In this document: positions 22,219-33,193 of the stretch, piece after piece
Layout: every line of letters begins with the position of its first letter
Numbering within the stretch: position 1 is the stretch's first letter
Source of the DNA: Polyporus tsugae
Lineage: Eukaryota > Basidiomycota > Agaricomycetes > Polyporales > Polyporaceae
DNA: 64,000 nt
Assembly (NCBI GenBank): GCA_024305745.1
Contig: JAHRBS010000010.1
Coordinates: 3,293,501 to 3,357,500 of the forward strand
Direction of reading: 5' to 3'
Notes under the pieces: generated by a model
What the model was told of the DNA's origin: nothing
Database searches by the model: none
What the model saw: the letters and a program-made list of their open reading frames with translations, nothing else
Translations under genes and position numbers: made by a program

Positions 22219-25200
22219 ATGAGCAGCGCCGATGCTGCCAGCGACCCTGCGCAGACCGTGACTCCCCCAGCCCCTTCCTCGCCCTCTGCAGAACAGCCAC
22301 CACCTCAACCAGACCCATCCGAGCCCCAAGACCCGCCTCGCGATGCTGGTCTGTCCCCTTCCTCGCCTGAGATAGGACCACGCGTCCAGCCGGACTCGGC
22401 TGAACAACCCCACGATGCGACCGCGCCGTCCATGGTCGAAGAACCGCCATCCATGGTCGAAACTGAGGTCCTCGGCGCAGTCGGCGAGCCGGTGGACGCG
22501 GAGCACACCGTGGGGGCCGTCGACGAGTCGGGCCAGTGGACCGAGGACGACAGCCACGAGCTGAAGCGCGTGAAGGTGTACGAGCTCATCGGCTCCCGCT
22601 GGATCGACCGGGGCACCGCGTTCTGTTTCGGGGACTTCCAGGACAACGAGGCGCTGCTCATCGCGCGCGCCGAGGAGGACTTCAACCGCATCATCCTCAC
22701 GACCACGATACGGGCTACCGACGTGTACCAGCGGCAGCAAGGTGCGTGATGGGCCTATCTCTCTGCGCGTGCGAGACGCGCGTATACCCGTTCTGGGCAC
22801 TCAGCTTCGGCTTCGACGCTGCAGAAACGCTGATTGTCTGGACGGAGCCCAATGGCGTCGACTATGCGCTTAGCTTCCAGGACCCGGAGGGATGCGCAGA
22901 GGTGTGGCACTTTATCGAGGAGGTCCAGCGACATATGAATGCCGGTGGTGAGTCCAACCTGCCTGCTCCGGCGTGTCTTTCATTTACTTTAACCCACTCC
23001 CCCTTCCCCTGATCCCCACTTTGAAGAAGACATGACTCTGACGTCGTCACCGCTCATCGGTCCTGAAGGTCCCGAGTCCGTTACGACCGCAAACATCATT
23101 CGCTCAGGCCGACTACCGCAACCTCAAATGGGCATTATTGGGGATATAGATACCGCTATCAAGGCTCTCACAAGGACGGCCATGGTGAAGGAGCGTGTGT
23201 GCGAATATATTCAAAACGAGGTGCGTGATGAAGTCATTGGTCTCACGCGTCCCCGCCAACCCTCGAGCCTTTCGCCTTTGTCGTAGGAATATATCAAGGC
23301 TCTGATCGACGTCTTCCACCAAGCAGAAGATCTCGAGAGTTTGGCTGATTTGCATGCGTTGTTCGCTTGCATGCAGACCATCCGTACGTATCTGCTTCTT
23401 GATGCGCCAACTCGTGGCTAAGCCAACTTTTCTCTGCCGCAGTACTGCTGAACGAACACAGTCTCTACGAGCACATCTTGGACGACGATGTCTTTATGGG
23501 CGTCGTTGGTATACTCGAATGTCCGTGGATCAAGCCCGCATGTCCTATGTGAGTCTAATCCTATTACACAGATGACCCCGAATTCCCCAACTACAAGGCC
23601 AATTACCGCGACTTCCTCCGTGAAACGTCCCGCTTCCATCAACCCATCCCCATTCGCGACGACACGATCCAGCGCAAAATCCACCACACGTACCGCCTGC
23701 TGTTCCTTAAGGATGTTGTACTCGCCCGCGCGATCGACGACTCGACCTTCAATGTGCTCAACTCGTCCATTATCTTCAACCAGATCGACATTATCACTCA
23801 CGTCCAGAACGACCAGGCGTTCCTGCGCGAGATCGCGGGTATGTTCATGGACGACGACCTCCTGGCGCTCCTTGGCCTCACAAAGAATGGAGAAACATCG
23901 AAGGAGCTCGCGCCGGGCGCGCCGAAAGACGCGGATAAGATGGACGTCGACTCCACGGACGCGAAGCCGTCGAACGGCGCGGCGCAGCCGAATGGCCACG
24001 CCGAGGGCTCTGGCTCGTCGACGCTCAGCAACAAGGCGCTCTCCCAGGAGGAGTTCAACCGGCGGCGCGAGGTCGTGTTCCTGCTGCAACAGCTGTGCAT
24101 GATGGGCAAGAACGTGCAGCTGCCGGCGCGCATGGCGCTATTCCGCACACTCGTCGACCGCGGGATCGTCTTCGCCGTCCAGTGGGGGCTCTCGCAGTCC
24201 GAGGCGGGGGAGGAGGGCCGGCAGATGATCGCGACGTCGGGCGAGATCATGATGGCGCTCCTCGACCACGACTTGAACGGCGTGCGCGGGCACGTACTCA
24301 AGCAGCTCGGCACGATGGAGCGCGAGAAGCAGAACGGGAAGAGCGTGAAGGACAAGGAGACGGTGCTCATGCTCATGTGTCGAGTGCTCGTTCGGAGTCG
24401 GGACCTCGCGGTGCAAAGTCTGGTAGGGGAGGCGTTGCGGTTACTGCTGGAGCTTATGGGGACCGATGGCGCGGAGGGCCCGGTGAGTGCTTGATCTATA
24501 TTTGTTGACTCCATGCATATACCTATACCTACGTCTCGAAGCAGAACATCGGTCTCAAGATGCTCCAGCAGCGAGCCAAGGACGACCCGGGGATCGAGAA
24601 GTTCCTCGACTACTTCTACAAGTTCTGCATAGAGCTCCTTTTCAAGCCCTTTCAGGAGGTGCCGGAGAACAAGGATGTGTCCGGTGCGTGGCGGCTGTTG
24701 CTACGCCCCTGACTGTCGTCGCCTCATTGCGTTACATAGACCCCACCTTCTCACTATCGCGCGAGAAGACTAATCTGTTCCTGTGGCTGTGCGATCTGCT
24801 TTCGAACTTTACGCAACAACACTCCTTCCGCAGCCACTTCTTCGTTCTCTCCTCCAACATTGCCCCCCGCGTCGCCACCCTTCTTCGTTCTAAGGACAAG
24901 CATCTTCGTCTAGGTACGTTCAGTCATCTGTGATCTATCGTGCCGCGTTGTCTCATAACGCGGGCCTGCAGCCGCGTTCCGGTTCTTCCGCACATGTCTA
25001 CGACTTAAGAACGGAAACATATTCAAGCATCTTATCAAGCATGAGGTCTTCCAGTCTATCCTTACACTCACCACTCACGAATCAAAACGCGACAACCTCG
25101 TCAGCTCGACATGTCTCGAGTTCTTCGACTTCATGCGTCGAGTATGTAATCCCATGCGGTCACCTGCTTCATAACCATCTGATGTCGGTCGGGGGTACAG

Positions 25201-26237
25201 GAAAACATCAAAGAGCTCATACACCATTGCATGACGAAGCATGGCGATACAATACGAACACTGGCGGAGTCACCCGTCGTGGGGCCGAGATTCAAGGACT
25301 TCATCAGCAGATGGGAAATAAATATCGAACCCCCACCTATCGAGCGAATGGAGAAGTACGTTTACATCGTCGCAATGTTTTTCTCATCCTCCCCAACCGT
25401 AACATCCTTCTCTTTTCAAGCAGACCTCTGGGCACCCCATCTCGAGGATGGGGCCAGGGCAAGCTCCTCGATACCGCCGAAGAAGACTACTTCAACGGGG
25501 ACGACGAAGATGAGGATCACATCCCCATCGTCAGCACCCCTCCACGCGGGATGCTCACCGGGAAGCGCAAGCGCCCCATGCGTCCCACCGGCATTCCCGT
25601 CCGCGCCCTGCCCAAGCCCGCGCCGTTCAACGGCATTCCGCGCACGCCTCCACTCGGCTCCCTCGTCGACTACGGCGATGCTGACGGTGATGGTGACGAC
25701 ATAGCCTCAATCGAGAACATCGCCCCCACACCAGGGCGCGCCTCTCCCATCCCAGGGGGCTTCATCTCCGTCGCGTTCCCTCCTTCGCCAGGGGCTGGCC
25801 CCGGGACCGAGCCCCCCGCGAGCCCGCGTATCACGCACCGGCAGGTGTCGTCGATCAAGAGCGCGATCAACCCCGAGGACGACGGCGACATCCTCGAGGA
25901 GCTCTCCAAGGGCGGCCCGACGCTCCTCCCGCGTATATCGGGCATGTCGGACGTCGGCGCGGGGAGCAAACGGCGACGCGGCGAGGACGACGACGACGAG
26001 CTCCTCGAGCGACTGTCCAAGGCGAAGCGGCAGATGCCAAATCCGCAGCTGCAGGCGGATGCGGACTCGCCAGGTGGCGTAGGGCCCAGGTCGGCGCCTC
26101 CGAAAGGAGGCGGGGACGAGGGTCCGAAGAAGCTGAAGCTGAAGTTCGGGGCGGTGGGCGCGACGGTCGCGTCGTCACAGCTGCCGAAGAGCGAGAGCGC
26201 TTCAAGTCCTGGCACGAAGGACGGGGACAATGGCTAG
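22219..26237 (+). CDS. PSY2: Protein phosphatase 4 regulatory subunit 3 (PSY2/SMK-1 family)
   Basis: Regulatory subunit that targets PP4 (Pph3-Psy4 in yeast) to nuclear substrates such as the DNA-damage checkpoint phosphoproteins. The ATG at 22219 is preferred; an in-frame upstream Met at 22039 lies in the shared promoter. After a Pro/Ser/Glu-rich leader, an EVH1/Ran-binding-like domain runs from RVKVYELIGSRWIDRGTAFC through QETLIVWTEPNGVDYALSFQ to VWHFIEEVQRHMN. The SMK-1 domain follows: IIGDIDTAIKALTR, EYIKALIDVFHQAEDLESL, HSLYEHILDDDVFMGVVGIL, EFPNYKANYRDFLRE, and TYRLLFLKDVVLARAIDDST. An armadillo-like helical region reaches about 25400. The C-terminus is Pro/acid-rich and disordered, ends with repeated RR/KR clusters and stops at 26237. 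Many short introns split it. Its last exon and 3' flank were copied downstream (see repeats). Confidence 0.94.
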
Positions 26238-26407
26238 CAGGACACGGACGCAGAGACGGACGGACTGGGTTGCGGTTACGTTGTCATGTCATGTCTTATG
26301 CAGGGCTTTCGGTCGTCGTACAGCTATGTCGATACGCACGCACTCACGCACGCATGTTGTAGAATCCACTTTACTGATACATGTTGTTCAACGCTCACTA
26401 GCCACAC
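26104..26407 (+). repeat. Source copy of duplicated PSY2 3' end (repeat copy 1)
   Basis: This segment covers the last 45 or so codons of PSY2 and about 170 bp of 3' flank. It is repeated almost base for base at 27885-28217, with small indels, and its 3' part again in decayed form near 32527-32600. It marks one edge of a local segmental duplication. Confidence 0.85.
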
Positions 26408-26772
26408 CGTGAAGAACAAGAAGCGTGCTCTTAACAGAAGAGTATGATGCGTCCCGGAAGATTTGAATGTGCCAAGCGCTGCTGCAGCCTGCCCCAACCT
26501 GATTCCACACCTCCATGTTCGGACTCGCTGCCTCGTCCTTAACAATTGTAAGCATGACTGCAACTATCTAGGCGTCATGAGTATCGGTTGGTTCCTGATC
26601 GTAGATGCAAGGCCGATGCAAAGTCCCGTCCGCTAAGCGGCGTAGTACCCAGGTGGCAGGGGGCAGATTTTAAATTAGGTGGCTCTGGAGTCTGGCCTGT
26701 CTTTGTTCTTGCATATTCTTGCCCTCCTGCCTCATCCACGACCACCCCCGCGCACCTTGCCCCGTCCCCGTC
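26238..26772. other. Intergenic: PSY2 3' flank and promoter of small gene copy 1
   Basis: The first part belongs to the duplicated PSY2 tail. The rest is presumably the promoter of the gene at 26773. There is an AT-rich element (TTTTAAATTA) near 26669-26678, about 100 bp before that ATG. No other coding sequence is seen. Confidence 0.5.
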
Positions 26773-27399
26773 ATGGCTTCAATCACAGCTTCGATGGAGG
26801 CACTTTCGGTGAGCCTCGTTTTCCTCCGCTCCAACTGACAGCTCATTAACATCACTCAGCTTGACGCAGCCCCAGCCTCCACGATGCCACCGCAGGACAA
26901 CTTGCAAGCGGAGCCTCAGACTCGGCCCCGCCGTGAAAAGGCACGGCGCAAATCTAGACCGGACCAGGTTGACCCGAGGCCGCTGCCACCGACGGACGAG
27001 TGGCTCCAGGTAAGGGCGGCGAGGGGTTGCATGTACTACGGCTTCTACGCGGACAACGACGGCCTCCAGAGGATGTTGATCAACTGCTTCTCCAAGCAGC
27101 TGGGCCACAGAGACCCGACGAACGCCGCCCTTCTCTATCCCGCTCTGCTGTTCCTCCGAGAACATTTCAGACGCCCCGACATCTCTGTGCACACCGCCAT
27201 CCTTCCTCAAAGGGCCAAGGACTTGAACCCGACGATCGAAGAAGACGTTGGCAAGCATGTCCTCATCCTCGGCTTGTTTCCGCTGGAGGAGGAGGCGTAC
27301 TTGGACAGGATGACCCAGAAACAGGTCGATGAGCTTGCGGGGCTCATGGGAACCAAGCCTACATGGTGGCGGATTTCACAGCTGATGCCTAGTATCTGA
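26773..27399 (+). CDS. Small protein of unknown function, paralogue 1 of a local pair
   Basis: Two exons (26773-26808 and 26860-27399) give a 191-residue protein that I do not recognise. A short Ser/Ala-rich start (MASITASMEALS) is followed by a basic segment rich in Arg/Lys/Pro (RPRREKARRKSRPDQ). Then comes a folded-looking domain with DPRPLPPTDEWLQVRAA, GCMYYGFYADND, LPQRAKDLNPTIEEDVG, LGLFPLEEEAYLDRM and GTKPTWWRISQLMPSI. There is no signal peptide or membrane segment. The gene at 30967 encodes a close paralogue with the same 36-nt first exon and the same intron position and phase, so this is a real gene rather than a chance frame. A gutted third copy is at 28554-28660. Function is unknown; the strongly conserved TKPTWWRIS C-terminus suggests a constrained domain. 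Confidence 0.85.
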
Positions 27400-28553
27400 A
27401 TGAATGTGAGTACGTGTCATGTTCTTATTGTTGTGACACTATGATTTTGATGCCTACTACCCTACACTAGAGCCCATGCTTCGACGTGTAATTTTTTCTC
27501 CACCGTCACGTCGCTGTCATGCCTGTATTTGTACTTCAACGCCCAGTCACTTCTTCAGCAATCAGGGGGGTGCTTTTACCTCCACACCTGCTAATAATGA
27601 TATAAGTAGCTCTTGAATCCCAGGCGGAACATCTTACGCCGTTTATGCTCAAAGCCTAGCTTCCCTTTGAGAGGAAGGATGGTGGCCTAGGCGTTGAGGC
27701 TGTGGTCGGGTTGGTGTTGAGCCAACCAGCTTCAGGTTAACGTTGTAATCCTTTCACTCGCGATACGCACCTGATGTTATCCAACGCTCTTACAGCGTAG
27801 GTACAACAGGCGCACCCGACCTGGAGCTTCTCTCGTGCCTCGCTCTTAATACTACTGTACATGTAAGTATGTGAAATTATACGAAACGAGGCGGGGGCGG
27901 GGAAGAGGGTCCGAAGAAGCTGAAGTTGAAGTTCGGGGCGGTGGGCGCGGCGGTCGCGTCGTCGCAGCTGCCGAAGAGCTCAAGCGCTTGGCAAGTCCTG
28001 GCGGCACGAAGGACGGGGACAATGGCTAGCAGGACGCGGACGCGGAGACGGGCGGACTGGGTTGCGGTTACGTTGTCATGTCATGTCTTGTGCTGGGCTT
28101 TCGGTCGTCGTACAGCTATGTCGATACGCACGCACTCACGCACGCATGTTGTAGAATCCACTTTACCGGCACCGATACATGTTAACGTTGTTCACTGGCA
28201 ACGCTCACTAACCACTGGTCGACGGTACCTGGGCACGTACTACACCTGCAGAACAGGTGTCTACCAACTATGATCGTCCGCCCCTCCTTCCCGTCCATAG
28301 ATGATCTGAGGTCTGCCTAGGGGAGACGGCATCTACGTCAACTTGTTCCGTGCCTCCACGTCCAGACTCCCGCCTCGTCTTTTCATCACGAAGCACGGCG
28401 ACAATTGGTACGCTATACTTACAGTAATGCTTCTGCTCACATACTTGGTACCAGATTACAGCTGTCCAGGTCTCAGTCACCAGTTGTACGTGCAAAGAAA
28501 TACCCGCTGAGCGCGATCGATGGAATACCGAAGTGTTTCCCCCTGAGGTAGGT
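27400..28553. other. Gene-free region holding duplicated PSY2 tail copy 2
   Basis: The first roughly 480 bp show only stop-rich frames and probably contain the 3' UTR of the small gene. From 27885 the sequence becomes a copy of the PSY2 3' end. The last 330 bp before the pseudogene remnant have no recognisable content. I see no intact gene. Confidence 0.55.
27885..28217 (+). repeat. Duplicated PSY2 3' end (repeat copy 2, pseudogenic)
   Basis: This is a near-identical copy of 26104-26407, including the codons for KKLKLKFGAVGA and AVASSQLPKS, the TAG region and the flank through GTAGAATCCACTTTAC. Indels shift the frame after SSQLPKS, so the copied PSY2 end is not coding. It lacks the rest of PSY2 and has no evident promoter. 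It is followed by a remnant of the small gene, in the same order as at the source locus. Confidence 0.85.
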
Positions 28554-28660
28554 ACCCCACGCTGCTATTTCTCCGGGACCACGTCAAGCGTCCCGACATC
28601 TCCGTGCGCGTCGTGATCCTTCCTCAAGAGATCCTCGGGTTGTTCCCGCTGCGGGGGTGG
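28554..28660 (+). pseudogene. Remnant of a third copy of the small unknown gene
   Basis: On the plus strand this stretch reads LLFLRDHVKRPDISVRVVIL followed by PQ, then directly ILGLFPL. This matches two separated blocks of the small genes at 26773 and 30967 with the intervening KDLNPTIE region deleted. Both the 5' half with its start and the conserved C-terminal TKPTWW block are missing. It lies 3' of repeat copy 2, as expected of a decayed tandem copy, and overlaps the 3' end of the minus-strand gene at 28624. Confidence 0.8.
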
Positions 28661-30587
28661 AACCTCGGGGCACTGACTGCACGACACCGTAAACATGCGG
28701 CTTCCATTATGTCGTCTAAACAAAACATGAAAGGTAATTCGATCTCCGTAGAGTCCTCGGAAAGCATATTCCCATCGACGTCAATTCTTAGCCTGCTGCT
28801 CCCTCTGTTTCCTGGCCACGGTGGCTGCGCGCAAGGCATGAGATAAACCTGAGACACGTCCGCGCCAAGAAGAGACCTACCTGGGCACGTACCGTGTTCA
28901 TACGGGTCGTCGTCGAACACGAGTTGGTGGTCGGGGTCGGGGTTCTCCCTCGAAGGAACGTACCACTGTCTCATGCGTTCGACGATAACGTCAAATGCTT
29001 CGTACGTGCGCCCGTCCAGATCGAGGATAGGAAGGACCCCGACGCGCTTCCGTCGCCCAGCACGATCCTCCTCCGGTCGCTCGTAGCGACGAAAGATTTC
29101 GTCGAGCGGGGTGTTCGCCGGCGGCATATTGGGGAAATCGCCGAGGGATTTAGGGTACTCCCTTTCATCTTCCTCTTGGACGAAAGAAGACCGTTTAGCC
29201 TTCTTTCGCCTTCGAGGAGACTCCACGGCCACGCTTTCTTCCCATTCTTGAGCCTCTCCCTCAGTCACGGGGAGCGGCTTTTCATGGAGGAGCGGGTAGT
29301 CCCAGCGGTGGAACTCGCTGAAGGACCAGACGAAGCCGGTGCCCGTAAAGCTACCAACATACTGCAAATGCCTATCTTCTCTGAACAGGTACTGGGCGGC
29401 GACGTAGTTTTGATAGTGCGCCTTGGACAGGACAAGTCGCAGCGCAACTTCGAGCTGCTTCCGGTCGTCTATCCAGTCGAATGACTTGATCTCCGTGATG
29501 CACATCTTGGGTCCTATGCGCGCTTTCAGTTGGTATGCCCGCGAGTTCGGAATGGGGACCTTTTCCTGGAAGATCGCCATAGAAGTCATGTCCGGGACAC
29601 GTCGCTCCTTGACAGCTATGAGGTGCTATAGGAGCTCGTGAGTATGGTAACGGAGAACGAGTTCAACTTCTGCACTGACCGCAAGCGTCTTTGGGTCCGG
29701 ATCTTTCGGCGGGGGGTCCTCGCGTTTACGTTTCCCTGGGCCGCTGTGTTCACACACAATGAGCAAGATGGACTGGCTGGAGGATGATGGGGAAATAACC
29801 TTGGAGCGGTTTGGAAAGTACAAGCCACAGCATGAAGTTGTGAATACTGGTGCAGTTTGAACCGTTGATGCTTAGAATTACGTCCGGTGAGGCGGGGGAA
29901 GAGGAACGTTTCGAGAAGCGTTTGGAATGTCTCAGAGTTGAGTCCTTCATCGCCAGGGCTAGTGAGAGCCGCTGCGATTTGCGAAGCCAACTTCTCCTCT
30001 GCATCTCGCAGGGGCTGAGGAAACTCGGGCTCGGGGCGGAAAGGTACCACGATAGTACCGATGCCGTCGAGGTGGGAGACTGACTCCGTGGCTGGGAGGG
30101 AAGCCTCGGGCTCTAGGGAAGAGGGCTGATCGGGGCCCAAATCCAGCATAGAGAACACCGCACCATCCGGCGAGTTGGACCCAGGAGAGCGAGGACCGGC
30201 CTCATCCTGAAGCGCATAGGAGAGCGTATCTTCGGGGTCATCGTCATCGTCCGCGTCCGCGACGGAGGGCTGTTTGAGTTTACGGCGGCCATCGATAGGT
30301 CGACCCCAAGGCCGACGGACGGCGGGGCTATCACCGTCCTCAGCTGAGGGAGTTTCGCCCAAAGAAGGGTCAGACAGCTCCAAAGTGGCTGTCGACGAGC
30401 CATCTGCATCCTCCGATGGAGTCTCGGAGGGGAATCGAGGCACGCGCCCCCAGTTGGGTTTGCGAACTGTAGGGCTAGAGTCCGTAGCCGCAACGTTCTC
30501 GGTACCCTGAGGAGTTCGGGGCGCGTGGTCCCCGAGAAGATCAAGAGGGTCAGGGCTATAGCTGCGACGGAGGCTGGACGGTGGCAT
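28624..30587 (-). CDS. Protein of unknown function, possible PD-(D/E)XK-like core
   Basis: Four exons on the minus strand can be joined in frame. The first, from ATG at 30587, is Ser/Pro/acid-rich and disordered, with repeated RRPWGRP and KPNWGRVPRFPSE elements. The later part is more ordered: TGLFTTSCCGLYFPNRSKVI, SILLIVCEHSG, KTLAHLIAVKERRVPDM, KARIGPKMCITEIKSFDWID, RLVLSKAHYQNYVAAQYLF, VGSFTGTGFVWSFSEFHRWD, and an RRRKKAKR nuclear-localisation-like cluster. The E-I-K within a predicted strand, followed by a helix with Gln, resembles PD-(D/E)XK nuclease-like domains seen in many basidiomycete proteins. I cannot confirm the upstream Asp, so this is a suggestion only. The last exon, after a donor near 28895, reads antisense through the pseudogene remnant and stops at 28624, so the native C-terminus may have been replaced. 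A TATA-like TATATAA lies about 50 bp upstream. Confidence 0.65.
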
Positions 30588-30638
30588 GGCGACGAAAGTG
30601 AGAGAAGCGAGGACCCAAAACCAACGCGAGTCAGGCTC

Positions 30639-30645
30639 TTATATA
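30639..30645 (-). promoter_or_regulatory. TATA-like element upstream of the unknown minus-strand gene
   Basis: On the minus strand TATATAA lies 52 bp before the ATG at 30587. Position and sequence fit a core promoter, although fungal start sites vary. The region is shared with the divergent small-gene paralogue at 30967. Confidence 0.45.
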
Positions 30646-30966
30646 CAGCATATCCCATCGCATGCAGCTTCCATCGATCGATATCGACGACATGGTCGAG
30701 CAATGAACATGAGGAACCCAAGCAAGTTAGCAAAACAGGCGAACAAAAGCAAGAACAAATTCGGAGCAAGTCCTTGCCTCATTCGCAGAGAGTCGCGAAC
30801 AAAGAAAATCAATGGCGGGCGGTCACGTGGACGTGTCGTGGGAATCGCTCAGGTCTCAAGTACTCACGCGCTCGCCTACTCGATCGTTCCTCCCGCCACA
30901 ACCATCCCACCTCTGTTCGCTCCACCCTGTGTTGTCTACCCACTACGGCGCGTGTTGATCTTAGGC
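30646..30966. other. Divergent intergenic region between the unknown gene and small-gene paralogue 2
   Basis: About 320 bp beyond the TATA-like element lie between two divergently transcribed genes. The sequence is purine-rich on the left and pyrimidine-rich approaching 30967. No coding sequence is seen. Confidence 0.45.
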
Positions 30967-31563
30967 ATGACTTCAATTTCATCTTCTATGCAAGCACTTT
31001 CGGTGAGTCTCGTTGTGAACCGTCTTAAACACCGAAACCCTAACATCCCTCAGCTCGACGAGGTCTCAGCGCAGGACAACCCGGCAGCAGAGCCCCATAC
31101 ACGTGCAAAGGCACGACGCTCATCTCGACCAGGGCAGGTTGACCCGCGGCCGCTACCTCCCACGGACGAGTGGCTCCAAGTCAGAGCGGCCAAAGGTTGC
31201 ATGTACTACGGTTTCTACGCCGACGACGACATGCTCCAGAAGATGCTGGCCTCCCGATACCCAAAACTGCGGCACCGAGAATCGAACGACTCATTTCTCT
31301 ACCCCGCTCTGCTGTACCTTCGGAACCGCTATGAACGGAACGACATCGGTCTGCACCTCGCGGTCCTTCCGCAGCGTGCCAAGGACTTGAACCCGACGAT
31401 TGAGGCCGAGGTCGGCGAAAAGGTGCTCATCCTCGGCTTGTTTCCGCTCGAGGAGGAGGCGTACTTGGACAGGATGTCGCAGAAGGAGGTCGACGAGATC
31501 GCAGAGCTGATGGGGACGAAGCCGACGTGGTGGCGGATTTCACACCTGATGCCCAGTGTCTGA
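30967..31563 (+). CDS. Small protein of unknown function, paralogue 2 of a local pair
   Basis: Two exons (30967-31002 and 31054-31563) give 181 residues. It shares with the gene at 26773 the 36-nt first exon (MTSISSSMQALS), the phase-0 intron, the basic linker, and the blocks PRPLPPTDEWLQVRAAKGCM, YYGFYADDDMLQKML, LPQRAKDLNPTIEAEVGE, LGLFPLEEEAYLDRMSQKEV and GTKPTWWRISHLMPSV. Differences cluster in the central region (SKQLGHRDPTNAA against PKLRHRESNDS, with a short length change) and the N-terminal linker. The coding frame is intact in both copies, so selection has probably kept both. I know of no named family. Confidence 0.85.
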   Translation: MTSISSSMQALSVSLVVNRLKHRNPNIPQLDEVSAQDNPAAEPHTRAKARRSSRPGQVDPRPLPPTDEWLQVRAAKGCMYYGFYADDDMLQKMLASRYPKLRHRESNDSFLYPALLYLRNRYERNDIGLHLAVLPQRAKDLNPTIEAEVGEKVLILGLFPLEEEAYLDRMSQKEVDEIAELMGTKPTWWRISHLMPSV

Positions 31564-32526
31564 AGGGATGTATGATAGGTACGCAGTGCCCTGTCAGGTT
31601 AGTGCTGCCTCACTGATCACCATTCGCTGAACACAGCCGTTTCGCACAGTTATGTCGATACGAGGTACACGCGGTTGTCGACTCGTAATCCTCCCTGCTC
31701 GTTCATAACGGTCAACGGCAAATAGCGGGCCAGCACGTTAACGCCAGGGTATAATAGCAGAAGTGGTTGACCGTTCGGAGCACTCCAAGTTGGGGAGACA
31801 GATGGTGAGGAGAGAGAGGGCGGGGATCCATCATGTCTCGCAACTTTCACTAACTATGTCGCTGGCAGTCTCCATAGCCATAGGATACTTAACGCAACCA
31901 GGAGCGCCGGTTCCAATCAACATCGATTCTTGATCTATGACTCGTTTCCCCCTCTGTCCTTTACTCATACTTCTATACTGTGTGACACATGAACGGACAG
32001 CATAGCAGGTCGTCCCAATAAGTATCATAAGGATGTGACACCCTCGAGCGGGAACAATCCCAGAATGAGGGACTCTCTTCTTCGACCTCTGGGTTCAAGT
32101 TCTTGGCTCGCTGAGGAAGGATCGCAACATGAACGGAGATGTCCTCATTTCCCTACGTAGCTATAACTTGTACTTGATGCCTACCATGAGGCACGGCCTA
32201 GGGCAATAAACAAGATCGAGAAAGAAAGAAAGAAGGAACGGAGATGTCGGGGGCGAGCTGGCGTCGTCCGAATATGGTACATCAGACGTGCCATAGGTCC
32301 AAGACCGTCCAATCGTGTCCCCATGTCGAGGTTGTGATATCCGATTGCGACATTATTGCCTGGGGGCCCAAAGGCATTATTCATACGCGCAAGTCAGAAG
32401 AACCTCGCGACTCAGCAGAGCGTATAAGCTTGCGCGATTCGACGTACGACCTTAACGTCCTCATCCAACTTAAAGTCCTCGCATTCGCGATACAAACTCA
32501 CTCACGCGTAAGCACATACCAGTACA

Positions 32527-32600
32527 CGGCCACGATTGCATTCCAACAATCCACTTAACTGATCCATGTTGCTCAACGCCCAGCACAGCGTGTGACGAAC
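32527..32600 (+). repeat. Decayed copy of the PSY2 3' flank (repeat copy 3)
   Basis: The core AATCCACTTAACTGATCCAT followed by GTTGCTCAACGC matches AATCCACTTTACTGATACAT and GTTGTTCAACGC at 26371-26402, with only three mismatches over about 32 bp. Similarity then fades into CACAGCGTG against CACACCGTG. It lies downstream of small-gene paralogue 2. Confidence 0.65.
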
Positions 32601-32730
32601 CGACGGCGCTCGCGCGCGTTACGTAAATAGTAGTATACATATCGTGGGTCAGGGTGACAGTGAAGCGTAAGCGTAATACGCCATGTGCCCAGAGAAGGGT
32701 CAGAGGGGGGGGACAGAGATATGGAGATAA

Positions 32731-32748
32731 GGAGAGAGAGAGAGAGAC
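32731..32748. repeat. (GA)n microsatellite
   Basis: A run of GA dinucleotides in the gene-poor region downstream of small-gene paralogue 2. Confidence 0.8.
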
Positions 32749-33193
32749 TAGCAGAACAGCATGTATGCAAGGTGCAACGAGGACATCAACAGACGGGGGA
32801 GGAGCAGAGGAAACCGTACTTTATGCAGACGAATGACATGAATGACAACGCGAGGCGACGGACAGAGGGAGAGGCGCACAAAAGACTAAGGGTACTACGG
32901 GCGCGGACGAACGGCCGAACTATAAGCATCTGTAGAATTCGTTTATAGAGCTGGGATTGTGTGGCAAGGCAACTGAACTGTGAGATGGGATTGGGGTAAG
33001 ACCGAGAGATGTTGTAAGTGATTGAAGGAATTGGGATAGTGCTCGGGATTGCAACGTGAGAGACGGTGGTGGAACGTCCGGGGCAGATTGTACGTGGCGG
33101 TAAATATGCGGAAAGTGACAGTGAGAGAGGAGAAAGGTGACGATGACTTCACATAATTGTTACATGCGAGGTATTGTGGGCGGAATGCAGTCA

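Larger units (their letters stand above)
31564..33193. other. Gene-poor region with decayed repeat and microsatellites
   Basis: About 1.6 kb without a convincing gene. It holds a decayed copy of the PSY2 3' flank near 32527-32600, a possible weaker trace near 31635-31672 (ATGTCGATACG), a GA microsatellite at 32731-32748, and the 3' flank of the WHI3-like gene. Open frames here are short, low-complexity and mutually overlapping. Confidence 0.5.

Noticed and set aside
23798..24514. 238-codon minus-strand frame inside PSY2
   Set aside because: Antisense of the conserved SMK-1/armadillo exons, with Ser/Arg-rich composition typical of a shadow frame.
32080..32130. tRNA-like B-box (GGTTCAAGTTC)
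   Set aside because: No A box at the correct distance and no acceptor-stem pairing. Other GGTTCGA sites (for example near 38740 and 56287) fail in the same way.
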